Source: Alphaproteobacteria bacterium (GTDB lineage Bacteria; Pseudomonadota; Alphaproteobacteria; MPNO01; UBA830). Taken from it: a DNA stretch of 64,000 bases. The translations under genes were made by a program, and so were the position numbers. The notes below the pieces were generated by a model that saw only the letters and a program-made list of their open reading frames with translations, had not been told where the DNA came from and ran no database searches. The stretch's first letter is position 1; every line of letters begins with the position of its first letter. This document shows, one piece after another, positions 57,474 through 64,000 of the stretch. Where the stretch lies: assembly GCA_022822405.1 (NCBI GenBank), contig JAJEBT010000113.1:1-64000 (forward strand). Direction: 5' to 3'.

Positions 57474-59788
57474 GCTGGATCGGACGGCCCGTCCCGCGCC
57501 TCGAGGATCCGGTGCTGGTCCGGGGGGAAGGCGCATTCGTCGGCGACATGGCGGGTTCGGCGAAGGCGATCCGCTTCGTCCGGAGCCCTGTCGCCCGCGG
57601 GCGCCTGAAGGAGGTATCGCGGCCACAGGGAGCGACGGTGATCCTCGCCGCCGACCTCGACGGGGTGGCGCCGATCTGTCCGGTGCTCCACCGGCGCGAC
57701 TACGTTCCCGTCCGCCAGCCGATCCTCGCCGCCGACGCGGTGCGGTATGTCGGCGAGCCGGTCGCCGCCGTCATCGCGGACACGCCCGAGGAAGCCGAGG
57801 ACGTGGCCGAAAGGGTAGCCGTCCATATCGATCCCGAGCCCGCGGTCGTCGACATGGACCGGGCACTGTCGGAGAACGCGCCGAAGGTGCATGAGGCCGC
57901 GCCGGGAAACGTTCTCGTCGACGGCGTCATCGACACCGGCGGCGTCGCCGAGGTTTTCGCGAACGCCGCGGAAATCGTCGAGATCGGGATCCGTTCCCGA
58001 CGCCAGGCCGCCCTGCCGCTCGAGGCGCGGGGGGCCTGCGCGGCCTTCGATCCCGCGACGCGGCGGGTGACACTCCACGCGTCGCACCAGATGCCGCACA
58101 TGCTGCGGACCGGACTGGCCGACGTGCTGGGCGTGCCGGAGGCAGATCTGCGCGTGGTGGCGCCGGATGTCGGCGGCGCCTTCGGCCAGAAGATGTCGCT
58201 GGCGCCCGAATACGTGATGACGGCCTGGGTCGCGTTCCGTTTCCGGGGGACATTCGCCTGGATCGAGGACCGCCACGAGAACCTGATGGCGTCGTTCCAT
58301 TCCCGCGACCAGCATTACGCGATTCGCGGCGCGTTCGACGGGGAGGGGCGGCTGCTGGCGCTCGATGCGGACCTCCGCTGCAATGTCGGGGCCTATTCCT
58401 GCTACCCAGTGACCTGCGGCGTCGAACCGCTGATGGCGATGGCGGAACTGCCGGGGCCGTACGATTTTCGGGAGTACAAGGTCCGGGCTCGCGGAATCGC
58501 GACCAACACCTGCCCGATGGCCCCCTATCGCGGGGTGTCCCGTCCGGTGCTCACGCTCGCCATGGAACGGCTGATGGATGTCGCCGCCGGGCGCATCGGC
58601 CTGCCGACGCCGGAAATCCGGCGCCGCAACCTGATTGCGGAGTTCCCCTACCGGTCCGCGACCGGAATGGTCTACGACGAGGGATCGTACCGGGAATCGC
58701 TGGAAGTCGCCGAGCGTGCAATCGATCTCGACCGGTTCCGCCGCGAACAGGAAGCGGCACGCGCCGCCGGCCGCTATCTCGGAATCGGTTTCGCGGTCTT
58801 TTCCGAGAGAACCGGCTACGGCACGCCGGCCTTTGCCGCCCGTTCCATGGGCATCACGCCGGGCTACGAACGCGTGAACATCTCGATGGACCCGTCCGGC
58901 TTCGTCGAGGTACGCATCGGCGCCTCACCGCACGGCCAGGGGCTTCGCACCACGCTTTCGCAGATCGTTGCCGACGAGCTCGGTGTCGACATCGACAGGA
59001 TCAGGATCAGCCACGGAGACACCGACCGGACGCCCTACGGATGGGGCACGTTCGCCAGCCGCTCGATCGTGATCGCCGGCGGCGCCTGCAAGATCGCGGC
59101 GGCAGGGCTTGCCGAAGAGGTGAAGCGCTTCGCCGGCAAGCTTCTCCAGGTCGAGCCGGACGACGTCTTGCTCGCCGACGGCAACGCCCGTGCAACGGGG
59201 TCGGACGCGAGCATCCCGATCACCGAGATCGCCCGCCAGGTGCATCATCAGTCGCACCAGTTCGGCGAGGATGCCTCAGGCGGGCTGAACTCGGACGCGA
59301 TGTACGATCCCGCCGGCACGTTCTCGAATGCCTGTCATGTGGCCATCGTGGAGGTGGATCCCGAGACGGGAGGCGTCGGGATCGAACGTTTCGTCGTTGT
59401 CGAGGACGCGGGCCGGCTGATCAACCCGATGATCGCCGAGGGCCAGGTGCACGGCGGCGTCGCCCAGGGCATCGCCGCCGCGCTTCACGAAGAGATCGTC
59501 TACGACGACGAGGGCCAGATACTGACGACGACGCTGGCAGATTTCCTGCCGCCGACCATGGCCGAGATTCCCGAAATCGAGATACACCACCTCGAAACGG
59601 TGACGGACGCGTCGGTCAGCGGCGCCAAGGGTCTCGGCGAGGGCGGGCTGATCGGCGCGCCGGCTGCGGTCGTCAACGCGATATCGGATGCGCTCGCCCC
59701 GTTCGGGTGCGACCTGTTCGAAATGCCGGCGACACCGCAGAGGATCCGTGAACTCCTCAGGGCCGCGGCGAGGGATGGCGATGACTGA
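57470..59788 (+). CDS. Molybdenum hydroxylase molybdopterin-binding large subunit (cluster 1)
   Basis: A 772-residue CoxL/XdhC-like subunit: VGGAFGQKMSLAPE, APYRGVSRPVLTLAMERL, APHG-like ASPHGQGLRTTLSQIVADEL and, near the end, GAKGLGEGGLIGAPAAVVN with the catalytic Glu. The motif is YRGVSR rather than the CSFR loop of form I CO dehydrogenase, so CO oxidation is unlikely. It hydroxylates an aromatic heterocycle or aldehyde of unknown identity. Confidence 0.9.
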   Translation: MSWIGRPVPRLEDPVLVRGEGAFVGDMAGSAKAIRFVRSPVARGRLKEVSRPQGATVILAADLDGVAPICPVLHRRDYVPVRQPILAADAVRYVGEPVAAVIADTPEEAEDVAERVAVHIDPEPAVVDMDRALSENAPKVHEAAPGNVLVDGVIDTGGVAEVFANAAEIVEIGIRSRRQAALPLEARGACAAFDPATRRVTLHASHQMPHMLRTGLADVLGVPEADLRVVAPDVGGAFGQKMSLAPEYVMTAWVAFRFRGTFAWIEDRHENLMASFHSRDQHYAIRGAFDGEGRLLALDADLRCNVGAYSCYPVTCGVEPLMAMAELPGPYDFREYKVRARGIATNTCPMAPYRGVSRPVLTLAMERLMDVAAGRIGLPTPEIRRRNLIAEFPYRSATGMVYDEGSYRESLEVAERAIDLDRFRREQEAARAAGRYLGIGFAVFSERTGYGTPAFAARSMGITPGYERVNISMDPSGFVEVRIGASPHGQGLRTTLSQIVADELGVDIDRIRISHGDTDRTPYGWGTFASRSIVIAGGACKIAAAGLAEEVKRFAGKLLQVEPDDVLLADGNARATGSDASIPITEIARQVHHQSHQFGEDASGGLNSDAMYDPAGTFSNACHVAIVEVDPETGGVGIERFVVVEDAGRLINPMIAEGQVHGGVAQGIAAALHEEIVYDDEGQILTTTLADFLPPTMAEIPEIEIHHLETVTDASVSGAKGLGEGGLIGAPAAVVNAISDALAPFGCDLFEMPATPQRIRELLRAAARDGDD

Positions 59789-60248
59789 AAAGATCGACAT
59801 CTCGCTGAACGTCAACGGCAGGAACCACGACATCCGGGTCGAACCGCGGCGCACCCTTGCCGACGCGCTGCGTGACGATTGCGGGCTTACCGGAACGCAT
59901 CTCGGCTGCGAACACGGCGTCTGCGGCGCATGCACGGTGCTTGTCGACGACGAACCGGTCAGATCATGCCTGCTGTTCGCCGTGCAGGCGCGCAACGCCG
60001 CCGTGCGTACGGTCGAGGGCCTGGCCAACGGCGATTCGCTGCACCTGCTTCAGCAGGCGTTCCGCGACCACCACGGGCTGCAGTGCGGCTTCTGCACCCC
60101 GGGCTTCCTGATGCTGGCCACGCGCATCCTCGAAAAGACGCCGGACATCGAGGATGGCGAATTGCGCGAGGTGCTGTCGTCGAACCTGTGCCGCTGCACC
60201 GGCTACCAGAACATCCTGAAAGCGGTGCGCGCGGCGCTCGGCCGGTAG
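59781..60248 (+). CDS. Molybdenum hydroxylase 2Fe-2S subunit (cluster 1)
   Basis: A 155-residue small subunit with two [2Fe-2S] sites: [16 protein letters not shown] and CGFCTPGFL with [12 protein letters not shown]. Start MTEKIDIS at 59781 overlaps the large subunit stop; an ATG at 59775 is also in frame. Completes a three-gene enzyme set with order FAD-large-small. Confidence 0.92.
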   Translation: MTEKIDISLNVNGRNHDIRVEPRRTLADALRDDCGLTGTHLGCEHGVCGACTVLVDDEPVRSCLLFAVQARNAAVRTVEGLANGDSLHLLQQAFRDHHGLQCGFCTPGFLMLATRILEKTPDIEDGELREVLSSNLCRCTGYQNILKAVRAALGR

Positions 60249-60279
60249 ATCGCCGTCCGTGCCGGGCCGGCCGGCCGGT

Positions 60280-60993
60280 TCATGCGGCCTGGTGGCGGTC
60301 CGCTTCCGCAGCACCGGCCGACAGCCGCTGCCATTCGCTGACCAGGTCTTCGCTCTCCATCACCAGGCCGAGATGAAGCGACAGCATCTTGAGCGCCGCC
60401 TCCTCCATCTCCTCGTTGGTTCCCCGGACAAGATCCCGGAGCGCGACGACGCGATAGCCCAGGTTGCTGCCGTCGAACGCGGTGTTGAGAACGCAGCAAT
60501 CGGTCATCCCGCCATTGATGACGATCGTCCTGGCGCCCATGTTGCGAAGCAGGAAATCGAGATCGGACGGGTAGAAGGCGGTGAGCCGCTTCTTGGTCTG
60601 GACTATGAGGTCCCCCTCCACCACCTCGGTCGCGAATTCCGTCCAGCGCGTGCCCTCGATGGCATGTTCGTCGGAGTTCGGAATGTCGCCCACAAACAGC
60701 GGAAACACCAGCCGCCACGCCGACTTCAGGCCGTTGATGTCGTCGACGCCGCCCTTCCGGAGCACCGAACGCACATGAATGACGGGAACCCCGAGCCGGC
60801 GCGCAACGGCATGAAAGCCGTCAATCGGGCCGACTATCTCCCGCGCCCGCGGCGCCGGGCAAGGGCAGTCCGGCGTATCCGCGAGGTGCCCCTGGTGCAT
60901 GTCGATGGAAACCACGACAGAGTTCGACGGCTCGACGAATTCCTCGAATCCGCTGTCAAGCTCTTTCGGTTCTCCGTAGACGAATGCGCGCAT
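60280..60993 (-). CDS. Isochorismatase-family cysteine hydrolase
   Basis: A 237-residue hydrolase with the catalytic triad pattern: SIDMHQGHL (Asp), IVQTKKRLTAF (Lys) and NGGMTDCCVLNTAFDG (Cys). Members act on amides, nicotinamide, ureido groups or isochorismate. It faces the molybdenum hydroxylase genes on the other strand. Start MRAFVYG at 60993 is chosen over longer arginine-rich starts. Confidence 0.88.
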   Translation of the reverse strand: MRAFVYGEPKELDSGFEEFVEPSNSVVVSIDMHQGHLADTPDCPCPAPRAREIVGPIDGFHAVARRLGVPVIHVRSVLRKGGVDDINGLKSAWRLVFPLFVGDIPNSDEHAIEGTRWTEFATEVVEGDLIVQTKKRLTAFYPSDLDFLLRNMGARTIVINGGMTDCCVLNTAFDGSNLGYRVVALRDLVRGTNEEMEEAALKMLSLHLGLVMESEDLVSEWQRLSAGAAEADRHQAA

Positions 60994-61470
60994 GAGTCTT
61001 CGAGCCTCCGGCGCCCTCCGCGATCCCGTGCGGTCTGTTGGCCGAAGGGGCGCCGAGGCGCCCGCGCGCGCCCGTCCGGCCGACGAATGCCTGCACCGCA
61101 ACCGTTCTCCTTCAGGGTAGCATGTTCGCGCCGGGCTGTTCGATCCCCGGCCAGAGGCGGAGAACCTCCGGCGACTGCCGCGCGCAGAACTGCCGCAGGT
61201 TTCCTTTTTGTCTGGTCGGTTTTGCGGCAAGCGCCCGGAGCTGATTACGGGCTGGCCATCCGAGCGAAAAACGCTCCAGCAGCTCCGAATTCTCCCTCGA
61301 TCCCGTCGAGCCGTACCCGGTGAACTCCAGGCACCTCCGGTCAGCCCGATTTACTCCGGGACCGCTAACTCAACTGGAAAAAAATGGTCCTGAGGACTAC
61401 CGCGAGGCGCTAGTCCGGCAACGCAAATCTGGTATATTCGCGAACCGAGCCGATTAAGGAAGGGGCAACC
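60994..61470. other. Intergenic region before the TenA/PqqC-fold gene
   Basis: No gene recognised. A good -10-like tatatt lies at 61433-61438 with aaggaagggg before the next gene, so its promoter is probably here, though a matching -35 was not clear. An A-rich run follows gggaaaaaaatg-like sequence near 61376. Confidence 0.5.
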
Positions 61471-62187
61471 ATGGCCTTGACGACCCAGGGGGTTCTCGAC
61501 CGCATCACCGAGATCCACCGGGAACTCCCGATGTACGGCCATCCGCTGTGGACGGGGATGGCCGAGGGCACGTGGAACTGGGAACAATCGCGCTACATCT
61601 GCCAGCAACATGGCGGCATCCCGCTTCACAACCACAACTACCACGGCAATCTCTATGTCATCTGTCCCGATCCCGCGTGGCGGGAGATGATCGCCGAGGT
61701 CGCCTACGAGGAAGCCACGGGACGGCTGATGTCGGACGGCGTCTCGCATCACCGCCTCTATCTGAACTACGCCAAGGGCATGGGCCTCAAGCCCGAGGAG
61801 ATGTACGACCCGCCCTATTGCGCCGGGGTGGTCGCCTTCCAGGCCTATTTCACGCACATCTGCTCGAAGAGCTTCCTCGAAGGCGTCGCCGCGCACATGC
61901 TCGCCGGCGAGGCCGCCATTCCGGGGCTCTACATCCGCATAGCCCGGAAGCTCCAGGAGCAGTTCGGTCTCGACGACGAGGCCGTAGCCTACTGGGTCAT
62001 CCACGACAGCGCCGACGAGGAGCATTCCGATGTCGGCCGCAAGCTTCTCGACCAGTTCGCCACGACCGAGGACGAGCGCAGGCTCGTGCTCAAGACCGTG
62101 CGCCAGATGCTCGACATCCAGCACTTGATGTACGACGACATCTACAAGCACGCGTCCGCGATCGGCGAACAGAGCGCCGTCGCCTGA
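61471..62187 (+). CDS. TenA/PqqC/CADD-like iron-containing oxygenase fold protein
   Basis: A 238-residue all-helical protein: MYGHPLWTGMAEGTWNWEQS, the histidine-rich QQHGGIPLHNHNYHGNLYV, DGVSHHRLYLNY and HDSADEEHSDVGRKLLDQFA. The acidic/histidine pattern fits heme-oxygenase-like diiron proteins (PqqC, CADD, TenA). Oxygen-dependent, thiaminase or cofactor roles are possible. It precedes a second molybdenum hydroxylase set by 46 bases and may belong to it. Confidence 0.78.
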   Translation: MALTTQGVLDRITEIHRELPMYGHPLWTGMAEGTWNWEQSRYICQQHGGIPLHNHNYHGNLYVICPDPAWREMIAEVAYEEATGRLMSDGVSHHRLYLNYAKGMGLKPEEMYDPPYCAGVVAFQAYFTHICSKSFLEGVAAHMLAGEAAIPGLYIRIARKLQEQFGLDDEAVAYWVIHDSADEEHSDVGRKLLDQFATTEDERRLVLKTVRQMLDIQHLMYDDIYKHASAIGEQSAVA

Positions 62188-62232
62188 CCCGCACGCCTCA
62201 TCGCCGCGCACCCATCAGAGCAAGGAACAGAC

Positions 62233-63102
62233 ATGCAGTATGAAGCACCCTCGTCCCTCGACGCCGCCATCGCGCTGGCCGGGGGCACGGGCGGGAACAA
62301 TCAGGGGACGACCCGGTTTCTGGCCGGCGGCACGGACGTGCTCGTCCAGATGCACGCCGACATCGTCGAGCCCGACCTCCTCATCGACGTGAAGAACATC
62401 CCCGAGATGCGCGAGGTCTCCGAGAAGGGGAAGGCCTGGCGTTTCGGGGCGGCGGTTACGGGCAAGGAGCTCATGGACCATGCCGGCTTCAACGCCGCGT
62501 GGCCCGGCGTCATGGACGGGGTACGCCTCATCGGCTCGCTCCAGGTGCGTGGACGTGCGACCGTCGGCGGCAATTTGTGCAACGCCTCGCCGGCCGCCGA
62601 CAGCGTGCCGCCGCTGATCGCCGCGGGCGCAACGGCCGTCATTGCCGGACCGGGCGGAGAGCGCGAGGTTCCGGTCGAGGAGATCATCACCGGTCCCGGC
62701 CAGACGTCGCTGGAACCCGGCGAAGTCGTTGTCGCGTTCGACCTCCCGAAGCGCCCGCCGAGATCGGGCGACGCCTATCTCCGCTTCACGCCGCGAACCG
62801 AAATGGACATCGCCGTGGTCGGTGCCGCCGTCAACCTGACCCTAGACGGCAACGGCATCTGCACCGCAGCGCGGGTCTCGCTCGGCGCCGTCGCGCCGAC
62901 GCCTCTGCTCGTGGAGGACGCCGCCAAGGCGCTGATCGGCACGCCGGTCGACGAGGCGGCTATGGAGGAGCTCGCCGCTGCCGCCCGCGCCGCGTGCAAG
63001 CCGATAGACGACAAGCGGGGCACCGTCGAATACCGCATCGAGGTTGCCGGCGTGCTGGCGCAGCGCGCAGCGGCAATAGCGCTTGAAAGGGCAGCATCGT
63101 AA
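62233..63102 (+). CDS. Molybdenum hydroxylase FAD-binding subunit (cluster 2)
   Basis: A 289-residue XdhB-like subunit with FLAGGTDVLVQMHADIVEP and VRGRATVGGNLCNASPAADS for FAD binding. The stop overlaps the next start (TAATG). Cluster order is FAD-2Fe2S-large, different from cluster 1, so the two sets are not simple tandem copies. Confidence 0.9.
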   Translation: MQYEAPSSLDAAIALAGGTGGNNQGTTRFLAGGTDVLVQMHADIVEPDLLIDVKNIPEMREVSEKGKAWRFGAAVTGKELMDHAGFNAAWPGVMDGVRLIGSLQVRGRATVGGNLCNASPAADSVPPLIAAGATAVIAGPGGEREVPVEEIITGPGQTSLEPGEVVVAFDLPKRPPRSGDAYLRFTPRTEMDIAVVGAAVNLTLDGNGICTAARVSLGAVAPTPLLVEDAAKALIGTPVDEAAMEELAAAARAACKPIDDKRGTVEYRIEVAGVLAQRAAAIALERAAS

Positions 63103-63584
63103 TGGCCAGACACCATGTAACCGCGACCATCAACGGGGACGAGACCGAGGTCCTCTGCGACACCACCCAGACGCTTCTGGACGTGCTGCGCGACGAGCTC
63201 GACATGACCGGAACCAAGGAAGGCTGCGCCACCGGCGACTGCGGCGCCTGCAGCGTCATTGTCGACGGGGTCCTGGTCTGTTCGTGCCTGATGCTGGGGC
63301 TGGAAGCCGACGGCAAGACCGTGGAGACCATCGAGGGGATGGCGTCGGGAGACGAGCTCCACCCGCTGCAGCAGAAATTCATCGACCACGTAGCGCTGCA
63401 GTGCGGGATCTGTACGCCCGGCCTCCTCATCGCCTCGAAGGCGCTGCTCGACGAGAACCCGGATCCGACCGAGGAGGAGATCCGCTACGGGCTTGCCGGC
63501 AATCTCTGCCGCTGCACCGGATATCACAAGGTTGTAGAGGCGGTTCAGGACGCCGCCCGCGAAATGCGCGCCGGCGCAAAATAG
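63102..63584 (+). CDS. Molybdenum hydroxylase 2Fe-2S subunit (cluster 2)
   Basis: A 160-residue small subunit with CATGDCGACSVIVDG, CGICTPGLLIASKALL and LCRCTGYHKVVEAV for two [2Fe-2S] clusters. Coupled to the FAD subunit by TAATG and 15 bases before the large subunit gene. Confidence 0.92.
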   Translation: MARHHVTATINGDETEVLCDTTQTLLDVLRDELDMTGTKEGCATGDCGACSVIVDGVLVCSCLMLGLEADGKTVETIEGMASGDELHPLQQKFIDHVALQCGICTPGLLIASKALLDENPDPTEEEIRYGLAGNLCRCTGYHKVVEAVQDAAREMRAGAK

Positions 63585-63598
63585 GAAAGGACCGAACC

Positions 63599-64000
63599 AT
63601 GGGACGCCCTCCGTCACCGTTCGCCACCAAGATCCCCTACGAGAAGAAGGACCTGAAGGTCGTCGGCACCAACCCGGCGGCCCGCGGCGACGCCGTGGAC
63701 AAGGTCACCGGCCGCGCCCGCTACGCCGCCGACATACGCCTGCCCGGACAGCTCATCGGCAAGGTCCTGAGAAGCCCGCATGCGCGCGCCAACGTCGTCT
63801 CGATCGACACCTCGAAGGCCGAGGGCCTTCCCGGGGTCAAGGCGGTCGTAACCCGCGACGACTTCCCGGACATGAAGGTCGAGCACGCCGCCTCCGGCGA
63901 GCTCATGGTCAACTTCCGCGACGTGACGCGGAACATGATGGCGCGGGAGAACGTGCTCTATGACGGCCACCCGGTGGCCGCGGTCGCGGCCACCAGCGAG
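63599..64000 (+). CDS. Molybdenum hydroxylase large subunit, N-terminal part (cluster 2, runs off window)
   Basis: ATG at 63599 preceded by aggaaaggacc. The first 134 residues include VVGTNPAARGDAVDKVTGRA, YAADIRLPGQLIGKVLRSPH and DTSKAEGLPGVKAVVTRDD, the N-terminal landmark of XdhC/CoxL-type subunits. The substrate-determining and molybdopterin motifs lie beyond the window edge. Confidence 0.9.
   Translation, partial: MGRPPSPFATKIPYEKKDLKVVGTNPAARGDAVDKVTGRARYAADIRLPGQLIGKVLRSPHARANVVSIDTSKAEGLPGVKAVVTRDDFPDMKVEHAASGELMVNFRDVTRNMMARENVLYDGHPVAAVAATSE

Noticed and set aside
57470..59788. Form I CO dehydrogenase (CoxL)
   Set aside because: The active-site loop reads YRGVSR, not the CSFR form of true CO dehydrogenases.

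Overview
The window looks like chromosomal DNA of a GC-rich alphaproteobacterium, probably Rhodospirillales-like. This is inferred from the gene types: COX15-type heme A synthase, SURF1 next to DUF983, a mitochondrial-type NifU/Nfu1 protein, NDUFA9-like and FOXRED1-like proteins, and a HisN-type phosphatase. Most of the content is catabolic. Mobile or defence segments and small toxin-antitoxin (TA) modules break it up. No rRNA, tRNA, CRISPR array or complete insertion sequence was seen.

Layout. 1-975 has no convincing gene but holds ten perfect copies of an 8-base repeat. 976-2797 carries a zeta-toxin-like ATPase with a small upstream partner, a truncated metallophosphoesterase and a hot-dog thioesterase. 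3172-8380 is catabolic: an aldehyde-dehydrogenase fold that has lost its catalytic residues, a fumarylacetoacetase (FAH) family hydrolase, a MetE-like protein, a LigB/LigA-type ring-cleavage dioxygenase and a YciI protein. 8604-16344 is an inserted defence island: two overlapping tyrosine recombinases, then (on the minus strand) HigB-HigA, an Mrr-like endonuclease, an MmeI-like combined restriction-modification enzyme and a HEPN-motif protein. 16671-26724 returns to catabolism: a second FAH hydrolase, a TauD-type dioxygenase, a UbiD-type decarboxylase, a DMT exporter, an orphan binding protein, a GST, a MarR regulator divergent from a luciferase-like monooxygenase (LLM), a sugar-nucleotide epimerase and a gentisate-dioxygenase-like protein. 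26775-32763 is glutamate synthase (gltD then gltB) with a good promoter. 33209-42537 is mixed housekeeping: FOXRED1-like oxidoreductase, UppP, NDUFA9-like protein, peptide-binding protein, HpxZ-like protein, HisN, RidA, M32 carboxypeptidase, SURF1 and DUF983. 42582-49173 has three intact LLMs, one frameshifted LLM, a RelB/RelE pair with a palindromic promoter, a class III CoA-transferase and a MaoC-fold protein. 49446-54067 has a TumE/TumA-like pair, an AtaL-like protein, a VOC protein, CtaA and a NifU protein. 54101-56535 is the wreck of a type I restriction locus (hsdS and hsdR fragments) around an intact DUF433/DUF5615 pair, followed by a DUF3883 nuclease-like protein. 56616-64000 holds two molybdenum hydroxylase gene sets, an isochorismatase-family hydrolase and a TenA/PqqC-fold protein; the last large subunit runs off the window.

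How the genes may work together (inference). Ring-cleavage dioxygenases, FAH hydrolases, a decarboxylase, a GST, flavin monooxygenases, a CoA-transferase, a MaoC protein and molybdenum hydroxylases suggest a broad capacity to degrade aromatic or heterocyclic compounds. The integrase-linked island and at least five TA-type modules suggest repeated horizontal insertion. The best candidates for less-described biology are the 8.6-16.3 kb defence island, the TA pair surviving inside a dead type I restriction operon, and the three enzyme folds whose catalytic residues have been replaced.
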